A stretch of DNA of 64,000 nucleotides from Actinomyces denticolens (GTDB lineage Bacteria > Actinomycetota > Actinomycetes > Actinomycetales > Actinomycetaceae), in assembly GCF_002072185.1 (NCBI RefSeq), contig NZ_MVIW01000008.1:1-64000 (forward strand), written 5' to 3'. Under the pieces are notes generated by a model. That model was not told the DNA's origin and ran no database searches. It worked only from the letters and a program-made list of their open reading frames with translations. Each line of letters opens with the position of its first letter. Position 1 is the stretch's first letter. Both the position numbers and the translations under genes were made by a program. This document shows positions 44,556 to 52,627 of the stretch, piece after piece.

Positions 44556-45878
44556 CTACCCCTCGTGGCCGCTGTGAGAGGACGAGGGCCGACCGCCCCG
44601 GCCCGCCCATCCGCCCGGCTCGTCGCGCATGGCGAAGGCCAGGTGGAGGACCGAGAGGAGCATGAGAGCCACGCCGCCGGCCGCCAGCAGGATCGCGCCG
44701 GCGCCGACGGAGGCGCCCGTGGCTCCCGGCATGTCCGGTACGTTCCCGCTGAAGCGGAAGATGTTCCGGAAGCCGTCGCTGATCGCCAGGAAGGCGGAGG
44801 CGGCGCCCGCGATACCGGTGAGGATCAGTCGCGACCGCCGCGGGGTGATGATCGCGGCGAGACCGATGCCCGTCGCGACGATGAAGGCGACCAGAAGCAG
44901 GAGCGCCTCCTGGAGACCGTCCCCGTTCCAGTAGTTGAAGGACCAGGTCCCGGTGTCGAAGGTGATGGTGACGATCGGCAGGAAGGTCGAGACGAGGCAC
45001 AGGACGGACAGGACCGGCACGGCGTACAGCAGGAGATGGCGCCGGGTGGAGGCGGCCCCGCCCTCGTCCGGCGCGGGCGGCTCCCCGGGCACGGGCCCCT
45101 CCGTCGCGGAGGGCACGGCGGAGGCGGGGATGAGGGGCTCGGGCGCGGAGCGGGCGGCGCTCGCTCCCACGGGATCAGTGCCCGAGACTGCGGGGGTCCG
45201 GTCGCCGAGGGCGCTGGGCCCGGAAGCCGCAGGAGTCGCGGGCGCTGCTGGGGCATGGGGCTCGGAGACGGGGGCCGCCATCCCTGGCACCGCGGTGATG
45301 ATCCCGGGGGCGGATGAGGGCGGGATGACCTCGGGGGCGGAGCGCGTCGAGCGCGCGGGCCCCGCTGAGACGACGGCGGTCGCGGGCGAGGCGACATTGC
45401 CGATCGGGGTGGCGGTGTCATCCGCCGAGGCGGGGGAGGCCAGCGCCGCCGGCCTCCCGTTCGAGGGCCGCTCAAGGGGCGCGAAATCGGTCACCTGCGC
45501 GGGCGAGGCGGCGACCTCGACGGCGTCGCTGATCGGCGTGATGGACGCCGTGGTCGCCGACGCCGAGGCAGTGCTCGGGGCTGAGCGCGACGACGGTTCC
45601 GAGGCCTCTGCCGATGCGGCGGAGGCCCGCGCGGGGCCCGCCGCCGCGCCGTCGTCCGACGGCTCCCGGCCCGTGCCCGACCACTGGGCCGCCTCGGATT
45701 CCTGGAGCGCGGCGCGCTGCTCGATCCATACGGCGAGCTCCGGGTAGCAGGCCGGGTGCTTGCGAACGAGCGGGTGCAGGTCCGGGCGGAACTGGGCGAT
45801 CCGGGCGAGGTCCATCTGGGTGATCGCAGGGTTCGCGAGGTCGGCAGGGGTGCACGACATCGGATCAAGGACGGTCAT
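44556..45878 (-). CDS. LRV-like N-terminal domain plus multi-pass membrane protein (paralogue)
   Basis: A 440-residue paralogue of the previous gene. It has the same N-terminal module (SCTPADLANPAITQMDLARI; RPDLHPLVRKHPACYPELAV), then about 190 residues of Ala/Ser/Pro-rich low complexity, and four helices in the last 170 residues starting LLYAVPVLSVLCLVSTFLPI. That last stretch also resembles the protein at 49589 (LYAVPVLALLALIATFLPV). AGGAG precedes the ATG. Function unknown; an envelope or secretion-linked role would be a guess. Confidence 0.7.
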   Translation of the reverse strand: MTVLDPMSCTPADLANPAITQMDLARIAQFRPDLHPLVRKHPACYPELAVWIEQRAALQESEAAQWSGTGREPSDDGAAAGPARASAASAEASEPSSRSAPSTASASATTASITPISDAVEVAASPAQVTDFAPLERPSNGRPAALASPASADDTATPIGNVASPATAVVSAGPARSTRSAPEVIPPSSAPGIITAVPGMAAPVSEPHAPAAPATPAASGPSALGDRTPAVSGTDPVGASAARSAPEPLIPASAVPSATEGPVPGEPPAPDEGGAASTRRHLLLYAVPVLSVLCLVSTFLPIVTITFDTGTWSFNYWNGDGLQEALLLLVAFIVATGIGLAAIITPRRSRLILTGIAGAASAFLAISDGFRNIFRFSGNVPDMPGATGASVGAGAILLAAGGVALMLLSVLHLAFAMRDEPGGWAGRGGRPSSSHSGHEG

Positions 45879-45984
45879 GAGATCTCCTGTAGGGGTCCTC
45901 CACTGAGGCCACGGTACCGCGTCCCTCGCGCCGGAAGACAGCCCCGCAGGCGCCGTGGCCCGCTGGCCCAGCGGCCTCGGGCGC

Positions 45985-47793
45985 CTAGCCGAGCCAGGCG
46001 CCCGAGGGGGAGAAGGAGCGCGCCACGCCGTCGATCGTGACCCTGCCCGTGGCCAGGGATCCGGAAGCGGTGAGGTAGTACCAGGTGCCGCCCTGGTGGA
46101 GCCAGCTGTTGGCCCGCATGGCGCCGGAGTGGTCGAGGTAGTACCAGGTGGTCCCGTCCTTCAGCCAGCCGGTGGACATCGCGCCGGAGCCCCCCACGTG
46201 GTACCAGGCGGCGCCCGAACGGACCCACCTGCTCGTGGACATGGCGCCCGAGGCGCCGAGGTGGTACCAGGCGGCTCTACTGGCCACCCATCGGTTGGCG
46301 GTCATCCGTCCGGAACCGGGGGCGAGGTAGTACCAGGATGAGCCGACGCGGACCCACTCGCTCCTCATCGCGCCATCCGCTCCCAGGTAGTACCAGGAGG
46401 AGTCGTCCTGCACCCAGCCGGTTTTCATCGCGCCGTCGGGGCCCAGGAAGTACCAGCCTCCCCTCCAACTCGCCCAACCGCCCTCGGTGGCGTAGGCACT
46501 GTTGGAGAACCAGTAGTAGTTCTCGCCGATCCGTCTCCAACCGGTCAGCGGGGTGGCGACGCCGTGCCGGTAGGCCGCGGCGCGGGGGCTGCCCGACAGA
46601 CGGGTGCGGAGGACGAGCCCGCCGCTCGTGGCATCGACGTCGGAGAGGTGGACGCCGTCGTCGGCGAGGGTGACGACGAAGCTGATGTGCCCGGAGGCGC
46701 GGACCTCATCCGCTGAGTACCACCTGGTGCCGAGCCGGTCCAGGACGAGCTGGGTGGCCGGCGACAGGGTTTGGAAGCGCCCGGTCTGGAAGGCGATCTC
46801 GGGGCGCAGGGTGGTCAGGTAGCCCTCGCTGTTGGAGGAGATGGAGCCGTGATGGCCGAGCTTGAGGACGTCGACGTCGCCGATCTGCGGGGCCAGGCGG
46901 TCCTCGTCGCCGTAGAAGTTCTCGATGTCCGATGCCAGGAACGCCGAGCGCCCGTGGGCCGTGACCTTGACGCCCCAGGCGCTCTCATTGGCGTCGTAGA
47001 TGTAGGGGGGCTGCTTGTAGGACTCGTCGTAGTTGACGATCTCGATGCGCATGTCCTCGAAGTCGAAGACCGGCGATGCGGCGCCTCCGGTGGACGACGA
47101 GGGGATCACCGGCGCGCCGGGGGCGAGGTGCTGGATGAGCACGGAGCCGTGCTCCGCCTGGGCCTTGCGGGCGGCGGCGATCATACGGTCGTAGACGTAC
47201 TGGTTGTCCCACAGGTTGCGCGGGCTGTTGATCCAGGCGTCGGAGTACTCGGGGGTGTAGATCCGCTTCGGGTGGTACTTCTCGATCACGGTGTCGGCCG
47301 TGCCGATGTGGTCCGAATGCGCGTGGGTGCCGACGTAGAACTCGAGGTTGTCGGGGCTCACGCCGAGCTCGTCGAGGTAGGCCCACATGGCGTCCTCGTT
47401 CGGCGCCCCTTGGATCACCCCTGGGCGCAGGGGGTAGCGGGGATCATCGCCCCGGGGATAGTCCTTGTCCTCCCCGGAGTCGACCAGAGCGAAGCGCCCG
47501 TTGCTCTGCAGCACGATGACGTCGGAATCCGTGAAGGACAGGATGTGGATCGACTCATCGGAGGCGGAGGCGGAGGCGGTCGCGGAGATGGTCGTGGAGG
47601 CGGTTGTGGAGGCGGGCGCCGGGTCGGAGGTGGCGACGGGCGCGGGGTCGGGCGCGGCGAGCGCGGGGGCCGAGCCGATCGCGGCCAGTGCGGCGCCGAC
47701 GAGTACCGGCGCGAGGGCGCGGAAGGCTCGGCGCAGGGCACGGGTGGGAATGTCTTGGGATCTTGGTTTGCTAGTGGGTTCGGGCAGAGCCAT
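45985..47793 (-). CDS. Phosphorylcholine esterase (Pce/CbpE) homologue with choline-binding repeats
   Basis: A 602-residue secreted protein. Signal peptide, Ala/Ser/Thr linker, metallo-beta-lactamase-fold domain (residues about 95-350) and about ten choline-binding-type repeats. The metal motif is His157-x-His159-x-Asp161-His162 in VGTHAHSDHIGT, with LKLGHHGS further on. VDSGEDKDYPRGDDPRYPLR, YSDAWINSPRNLWDNQYVYD and FYGDEDRLAPQIGDVDVLKL mirror pneumococcal Pce, which removes phosphorylcholine from teichoic acid. The C-terminus SFSPSGAWLG also matches. ComEC-like nucleases share the fold, but the repeats and N-terminal motifs favour Pce. Confidence 0.85.
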   Translation of the reverse strand: MALPEPTSKPRSQDIPTRALRRAFRALAPVLVGAALAAIGSAPALAAPDPAPVATSDPAPASTTASTTISATASASASDESIHILSFTDSDVIVLQSNGRFALVDSGEDKDYPRGDDPRYPLRPGVIQGAPNEDAMWAYLDELGVSPDNLEFYVGTHAHSDHIGTADTVIEKYHPKRIYTPEYSDAWINSPRNLWDNQYVYDRMIAAARKAQAEHGSVLIQHLAPGAPVIPSSSTGGAASPVFDFEDMRIEIVNYDESYKQPPYIYDANESAWGVKVTAHGRSAFLASDIENFYGDEDRLAPQIGDVDVLKLGHHGSISSNSEGYLTTLRPEIAFQTGRFQTLSPATQLVLDRLGTRWYSADEVRASGHISFVVTLADDGVHLSDVDATSGGLVLRTRLSGSPRAAAYRHGVATPLTGWRRIGENYYWFSNSAYATEGGWASWRGGWYFLGPDGAMKTGWVQDDSSWYYLGADGAMRSEWVRVGSSWYYLAPGSGRMTANRWVASRAAWYHLGASGAMSTSRWVRSGAAWYHVGGSGAMSTGWLKDGTTWYYLDHSGAMRANSWLHQGGTWYYLTASGSLATGRVTIDGVARSFSPSGAWLG

Positions 47794-48047
47794 ATCAGTC
47801 TCCTCGGGATGCCCCGCTCCCGCCTGGGGAGGGCGGAGTGCGGGGAGGCGCGTCACTGCCTGGGAGCGTGGCGCCGGGCGAGGATACCTGTGCGGATCGC
47901 CCTCATAAGCTGTGAATCCCCGTGATTCCAGCGATCTCCGGGGTGAACCGCGAGGTCAGACGACCCGGTGTGAGATATGCGTCGATGGGCGCGGCTCGGC
48001 GCTCGCCGAGGGTGCGACGACGGGGCGGATCGGGTCGGGAAGTACGG

Positions 48048-48962
48048 TTAGGCCTCCATGCCGGAGGCCTCAACGAGGGCGGCGATGGCCCGTGAGACCT
48101 CCTCGTGGTGACCGGCGAGGAGGTGGCCGCCGTCGTCGACGAGCAGGAGTTGGGGGTCGGGGAAGCGGTGAAGAGCCGTCAGCATCCTCGCCGCGGGGAC
48201 GAGGCGGTCATCCTCGGCGGCGAGGATGAGGACGGGGACCGACAGGGACTCGATCGGATACTCCTCGAAATGGCGGGCCATATCGGGGTTGGTGATCCTG
48301 GCGTCCAGGAGAGCTCCCGCCCGGCGCTCGGCGATGGGGAGCATGGAGATGACCGTCGATGGCGGCATGCTCATCGCCAGGGGGAACAGTGGGCTGAGGA
48401 GGAGCATCACCGCGTCGGAGTGCATGAGGCGCGGCGGGCCCTGGAAAGCGCTGTAGCGCGCGGGCCGCTCGGGCAGCGGCGGGGCGGAGGAGAAGAGGAT
48501 GAGCCCCTTCGCGCGCTCGGGGTGGTCGAGGACGAAGCGGATCGCGGCTGTTCCGCCCGCTGAGGATCCCATGACGAGCACCCGCTCCACCCCGAGCTCG
48601 TCGAGGAGCTCGATGAGTGCCTCGACCTGCTCGGCCGGGGTTCCTCGCCCGCGAATGTCGCTGCCCGGGTAGCCGAAGCGCGATGGCGCGATGATGCGCA
48701 TCCCGGCGGTGTGCGCCGCTGCGACGTCGAATCCCTGGTCGTAGCCGCCGAACATGCCGTGGAGGGAGAGGATCGCCGGGGCCTGCCGGGGGCCGGTGTC
48801 GATGTAGGCGATGCGACCGTGGCTGAGCCGGGATGTGCGCGCGGGGTAGCGGGAGAGTCGGGCCCTGCCGGCGGCGCGGGCCCGCCGGAGGCCCACGGCG
48901 CCGAGGGCGGCGATACCGATGATCCCCACCAGGGCCGTGGCGCGCGGCTGTGGGATCCGCAT
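48048..48962 (-). CDS. Membrane-anchored alpha/beta hydrolase
   Basis: A 304-residue hydrolase with a short N-terminal membrane helix (TALVGIIGIAALGAVGL). Oxyanion region LSLHGMFGGYDQG, nucleophile Ser134 in GSSAGGTAAI, acid in LAAEDDRLVPA and base in DDGGHLLAGHHEE form a complete triad. Substrate unknown. AGGAGGT is ideally placed before the ATG at 48962; upstream in-frame sequence belongs to the promoter region. Confidence 0.88.
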   Translation of the reverse strand: MRIPQPRATALVGIIGIAALGAVGLRRARAAGRARLSRYPARTSRLSHGRIAYIDTGPRQAPAILSLHGMFGGYDQGFDVAAAHTAGMRIIAPSRFGYPGSDIRGRGTPAEQVEALIELLDELGVERVLVMGSSAGGTAAIRFVLDHPERAKGLILFSSAPPLPERPARYSAFQGPPRLMHSDAVMLLLSPLFPLAMSMPPSTVISMLPIAERRAGALLDARITNPDMARHFEEYPIESLSVPVLILAAEDDRLVPAARMLTALHRFPDPQLLLVDDGGHLLAGHHEEVSRAIAALVEASGMEA

Positions 48963-49024
48963 GGTGACCTCCTCGGCGAGGCGCTGGGGTTCGCGCTGCT
49001 GGGCGCCCATTCGCCCCCAGTGTC

Positions 49025-49387
49025 TCAGACCCGGGGGCCGGTCGGGCCGGGGAGCGCCGCAGCGCTCTTGCGCGCCCGGCGCCTGCGCACGGTGACGACG
49101 ACGGCGGTGATTCCCACACCGATGGCGACGACGGCGGTGATGAGTCCCGCGATGTGCAGCGGGACGGCGGAATCGTTCTCCCACTCCCAGATCCTGTCGA
49201 AGTCCTCGGGGGACAGGGGGCACTCCTGACCGTCCTTCTCGATGGCGAAGCCCGAGGTCTGGCCGTTGGCGGGTTGGCAGGTGACTTCGGGCTCGGGACC
49301 GATGTGGGGCACGGCGATCATGCCGGCGCCGGCGGCGAAGAGGAGGAGGGCGGTGACGTACAGGATCCAGGGCTTGACGCGTTTCAT
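49025..49387 (-). CDS. Small two-helix membrane protein
   Basis: A 120-residue protein with an N-terminal helix (ILYVTALLLFAAGAGMI), a 40-residue extracytoplasmic loop with two cysteines (VTCQPANG, GQECPLSPED) that may form a disulfide, a second helix and an Arg-rich cytosolic tail. Family not recognised. The start is fixed by TAGGCT 6 nt upstream. Its stop lies 63 bp from the hydrolase start, so the two may be co-transcribed. Confidence 0.7.
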   Translation of the reverse strand: MKRVKPWILYVTALLLFAAGAGMIAVPHIGPEPEVTCQPANGQTSGFAIEKDGQECPLSPEDFDRIWEWENDSAVPLHIAGLITAVVAIGVGITAVVVTVRRRRARKSAAALPGPTGPRV

Positions 49388-49393
49388 GGGTCG

Positions 49394-49399
49394 AGCCTA
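49394..49399 (-). promoter_or_regulatory. Leaderless-type -10 box
   Basis: TAGGCT, 6 nt before the ATG of the small membrane protein gene. Confidence 0.6.
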
Positions 49400-49486
49400 G
49401 AGGGGATGAGGCTCTTCCGGCACGGATAGTTCACCCCATTGTCCCAGGTCAGAGCCATGTCTGCGATGGCTGCGGTGCGCCGAGAT

Positions 49487-49543
49487 CGTACCTTTGGTGA
49501 CGAGTTCGGCGGGGAGGGGGACGGCCTCGTCACCAAAAGTACG
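49487..49543. terminator. Hairpin terminator with 18-bp arms
   Basis: CGTACCTTTGGTGACGAG (49487-49504) pairs with 49526-49543 at 17 of 18 positions around a 21-nt loop. It lies after the stop of the minus-strand gene at 49589 and before the promoter of the next one. Confidence 0.65.
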
Positions 49544-49588
49544 AAGTCGCGGGGCCTGCGGAACGGCGAGTGGTGGGGAGGGTGCCGC

Positions 49589-50302
49589 TCAGCCCTGGTA
49601 CGGCGGCTGCTGGCCGTAGCCGGGCTGCTGGTAGGGCGTCTGAGGGGCGCCGAACTGGGCGGGCTGCCCCGGCTGGCCGGGAGCGCCCGCGCCGGGAAGG
49701 CCGTAACCGCCGAGAACCATGGCGGGGGCGGCCGCCTGGGGCTTGGTCGTGGTGCCGATGATGATCAGCAGGACGCCGCCGATGACGAGGAAGAGTCCGG
49801 CGAAGGCCAGCAGGTACGTGCCCAGCCCGGGGTTCGTCTCGATGAATCCGCCCAGATCGAGGTCGTCATCGCTGAACTCCCCCAGGTTGCCGAAGCCGTC
49901 GATCGCGCCGAAGAGCCCGGCGATGGCGGTGACGGCGCCCGCGACGATGAGCAGCGGGCGCGACTGCCGCAGGATCGAGGCGACGCCGAGACCGATGGCG
50001 GCCAGGAAGAGGAGGAGCAGGAGGACGGCCTCGCCCTTCGCGTCCACCTGGTCGCTCCAGTAGTTGGCGGACTGGGACTCCCCTGCGGCGGACACGGTGG
50101 CGACCGGCAGGAACGTCGCGATCAGCGCGAGGAGCGCCAGGACGGGAACCGCGTAGAGCACGGCCCTGTGCCAGGGGGCCGGGGAGGCGATCGCGGTGGG
50201 CGCGGCGCCGGGGTGGGCGCCGGGGGAGTAGGGAGCGGCGGCCTGCGGGGGAAGCGGGGACCCGTAGGAGGGCGCGTTGAACGAAGGGTCGGGAGTGGCC
50301 AT
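49589..50302 (-). CDS. Multi-pass membrane protein, paralogue lacking the LRV-like module
   Basis: A 237-residue protein with a Pro/Ala/Gly N-terminal tail, four hydrophobic helices (first one VLYAVPVLALLALIATFLPV) and a C-terminal Pro/Gly/Gln tail ending GYGQQPPYQG. The helices resemble those of the proteins at 43586 and 44556, including the large second loop and the final Gly/Gln-rich tail. Function unknown. GGAGG precedes the ATG at 50302; the long upstream extension of this frame is a shadow of other genes. Confidence 0.72.
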   Translation of the reverse strand: MATPDPSFNAPSYGSPLPPQAAAPYSPGAHPGAAPTAIASPAPWHRAVLYAVPVLALLALIATFLPVATVSAAGESQSANYWSDQVDAKGEAVLLLLLFLAAIGLGVASILRQSRPLLIVAGAVTAIAGLFGAIDGFGNLGEFSDDDLDLGGFIETNPGLGTYLLAFAGLFLVIGGVLLIIIGTTTKPQAAAPAMVLGGYGLPGAGAPGQPGQPAQFGAPQTPYQQPGYGQQPPYQG

Positions 50303-50431
50303 GAGGACCTCCGGGATGGGGGTGAGGGATGAGGGCGACCAGCCTACCGTCATCGTCCCCACGTGACCACGACGCGGCGGACGGCCGGACGATGGTCGGC
50401 CGCGGCCCGTCATCGGGCGCCGGCGCCTGTC

Positions 50432-50437
50432 TAGGCT
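50432..50437 (+). promoter_or_regulatory. Leaderless-type -10 box
   Basis: TAGGCT, 6 nt before the ATG of the putative acetyltransferase gene. Confidence 0.6.
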
Positions 50438-50443
50438 GAGACC

Positions 50444-51154
50444 ATGACGAACTCGACGCCCTCCGGGCCCATCGACGGGATCCTCGCGGCGGCGGCCGCT
50501 GAGTCGGCCGAGGAGGCCGCTGCGGGCCCGGGCGCAGCCTCCACGGCTCCCGCGGCGCCCACGACCCCCACCGCTCCCGCCGACCCCGCTCTCGCCGCCG
50601 CCCTGGCCGACGGGCGCCTCATGCTCTGGCAGGCCGACCCCCGCGACACCCACCGCGTCGCCCGGCTCCTGGCACTGCGCGGAACCACCATCCAGGAGGC
50701 GCTCGAGGCGGCGCCCGGAATGATCGACTCGATCCCAGTGCTCGTCCTCGCCTCCCTGGAGGACCCCGCCCACCCCGACGACGTCGACGCCGCGGTCTCC
50801 GTGGCCCTCGCCGGCGCCTTCATCCTTCCCGCCGACCCCGACGAGGGGCGGGAGGCCGTCTGGATGGTCACCGGCCTCATCATCGACCCCGCCGCCAAGA
50901 CCCGCCCTATCGGCCGTGACCTCCTCATGGGGCTTGCCGAGGCGGTCGACGCCATCGACCCCGGCGCCCCGCTGTGGGCCTTCGTCGAGGCGAGCGAGCA
51001 CGCCGTCGTCGCCGGCCATCTCGCCGCAGGCTTCAAGAAGGTGGGGCTGCGCCCCCACTGCGCCGGGATCACCTTCCCCACCGGTGACGGCGTTCTGCTC
51101 GTCCGCGAGCCCGAGGAGGACGCGGGCGCGAAAGGGCCCGGCGGCGCGGCCTGA
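50444..51154 (+). CDS. Putative GNAT-like acetyltransferase
   Basis: A 236-residue soluble protein. After an Ala/Pro/Thr-rich 45-residue N-terminus, the domain reads like a GNAT fold: VWMVTGLIIDPAAKTRPIGR (beta4 and pyrophosphate-binding loop), AEAVDAIDPGAPLWAFVEAS and HLAAGFKKVGLRPHCAG. The canonical Q/RxxGxG/A signature is degenerate (TRPIGRDL), so the call is tentative. It converges with the M48 protease gene; a hairpin overlaps its stop. Confidence 0.5.
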   Translation: MTNSTPSGPIDGILAAAAAESAEEAAAGPGAASTAPAAPTTPTAPADPALAAALADGRLMLWQADPRDTHRVARLLALRGTTIQEALEAAPGMIDSIPVLVLASLEDPAHPDDVDAAVSVALAGAFILPADPDEGREAVWMVTGLIIDPAAKTRPIGRDLLMGLAEAVDAIDPGAPLWAFVEASEHAVVAGHLAAGFKKVGLRPHCAGITFPTGDGVLLVREPEEDAGAKGPGGAA

Positions 51155-51170
51155 GCCGCCCCGCCGGGCC
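51135..51170. terminator. Bidirectional hairpin terminator overlapping the stop codon
   Basis: GGCCCGGCGGCGCGGC (51135-51150) pairs with 51155-51170 with one mismatch and a CTGA loop that contains the first bases of the stop. It lies between convergent genes. Confidence 0.7.
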
Positions 51171-51186
51171 TCCCGTCTCAGGGCCG

Positions 51187-52446
51187 TCAGCGGCCGACGG
51201 GCCGGGGATCGGCCAGGCGCACGGCGTCGCGCGGGACCTCGTACTCCACCCCCGGGTAGCGCCCGAACTGCTCCTCGGCCACCCGGGGCCGCGTGGCATC
51301 CATGAAGGCGAGGACCTGCCCCGGCGTCGGCCACGACTTGCTGCTCTCGCGTCCCACCGGGCTGATCGGCCCTGCGAGCGCTCCCTGCTTCGGGCGGATC
51401 ATGAGCCTGCCCGGCCGACTGCGGTCCCGCAGGGCGTGGGCGCGCCAGGTCAGGACCGGGTGGCTCGTCCGCCAGGAGGCGATGTGGAGCCAGAATCCCC
51501 GCTCCGTCACAGCGCGATCCGCCAGGGCGTGGAAGTTGACCTGCGCCCCCAGGTACTTCCCGGCGGCGAGAATCCCCATGGTGCCCGGCGCCCCCTGCGG
51601 GGCGTTCGCGTAGCCGTGGTTGTCCGCCGTGTACTCCTGAGCACGGCTGAGCGCCGGCCCGATCAGCGGGATCTGCATGCCCAGCGTCGTGATGGCAAGG
51701 CGCAGGAAGGAGACGTGCCCCGCGGCCAGGTGCCCCACCTCGTGATTGATGACGAAGCGCAGTGCCTCCGGGTCCCTCGCCGAGCCCCCGGCCTCGAACA
51801 GGTCGGAGTAGACGACGACGTAGCGGCGGAACCCGTGCCCGGCGGCGAAGGCGTTGATCTTCCCGTTCCCGAGCATCACGTAGGCGTCCGGCACGCGCCG
51901 CATCCCGAAGTTGTGCGCGGCCTCCACGACCATCCTGTATCCCTCGGGGAACTGGGTGAAGCTCATCTGCACCCCTTGCGCGCGCAGTTGCGCGTACATG
52001 ACGGCGCGCGCCACCCACAGGATGATGGGGATGAGGGGCACGAGGAGGAGGTACTGGCCGACAGTGGTCATGATGAGAGAGCGCGCCGTCGCCCCGGCCC
52101 CGGCGGGCTCAGGGACGGCGATCAGCCAGGCGACGAGGCCGATCCACGAGGCATAGGCCCCCAGGGTCAGCAGCCCGCAGACGGCCATCAGCGGGAGCTC
52201 CTTGGGGTGGCGCAGCGCGCGGATCCCGAACCAGCCGTGGACCGTCGCCCCATTGAACAGGGTCGGGGGCTCCTGCGGCGGCTGAACCGGCCGGGGGGCC
52301 TGGGCGCCGGCCATCATGGCGGCAGGGGCGCCCGTCGCAGCGCTCGCGGGGACGCCGAGCGGCGGCGCGCTCGGCGTGGGGCTCTGCGGGGGCTGGGCGT
52401 CCAGGGGCTCGCCGGACGGCGCCCCGGGGAAGAACTGCTGTGTCAT
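51187..52446 (-). CDS. M48-family membrane metalloprotease
   Basis: A 419-residue protein: a Pro/Ala-rich cytosolic N-terminus (about 85 residues), two transmembrane helices, then the zinc protease domain with His235-Glu236-x-x-His239 in INHEVGHLAAGH. The third ligand is Glu271 in SRAQEYTADNHG. It resembles HtpX/STE24-type proteases that remove damaged membrane proteins. The start is set by TACGGT 7 nt before the ATG. Confidence 0.88.
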   Translation of the reverse strand: MTQQFFPGAPSGEPLDAQPPQSPTPSAPPLGVPASAATGAPAAMMAGAQAPRPVQPPQEPPTLFNGATVHGWFGIRALRHPKELPLMAVCGLLTLGAYASWIGLVAWLIAVPEPAGAGATARSLIMTTVGQYLLLVPLIPIILWVARAVMYAQLRAQGVQMSFTQFPEGYRMVVEAAHNFGMRRVPDAYVMLGNGKINAFAAGHGFRRYVVVYSDLFEAGGSARDPEALRFVINHEVGHLAAGHVSFLRLAITTLGMQIPLIGPALSRAQEYTADNHGYANAPQGAPGTMGILAAGKYLGAQVNFHALADRAVTERGFWLHIASWRTSHPVLTWRAHALRDRSRPGRLMIRPKQGALAGPISPVGRESSKSWPTPGQVLAFMDATRPRVAEEQFGRYPGVEYEVPRDAVRLADPRPVGR

Positions 52447-52453
52447 ACGCGGC

Positions 52454-52459
52454 ACCGTA
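52454..52459 (-). promoter_or_regulatory. Leaderless-type -10 box of the M48 protease gene
   Basis: TACGGT with a 7-nt spacer before the ATG. Confidence 0.55.
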
Positions 52460-52614
52460 GTGGGCTTCGCGGGCGGGGTGGTCGTCCTGCAGGCGGATAC
52501 GCCGCCGGCGCGTCTCGATCGGGGGGAGGGCTGCGCGGCGCCATGACGGCCGTCGCGCAGGGTTGTGCTCCCCGCCACCGCGCAGCCGCCATGGCGCTGA
52601 CGGCGACGGCGCGC

Positions 52615-52620
52615 GAGAAT
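52615..52620 (+). promoter_or_regulatory. Leaderless-type -10 box
   Basis: GAGAAT with a 7-nt spacer before the ATG at 52628. Confidence 0.4.
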
Positions 52621-52627
52621 CCCTTCC

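Noticed and set aside
49589-52018. 809-residue open frame running into the 49589 membrane protein
   Set aside because: Only the last 237 codons look like a protein. The upstream part is antisense or out of frame to the genes at 50444 and 51187, and the ATG at 50302 has a good GGAGG.
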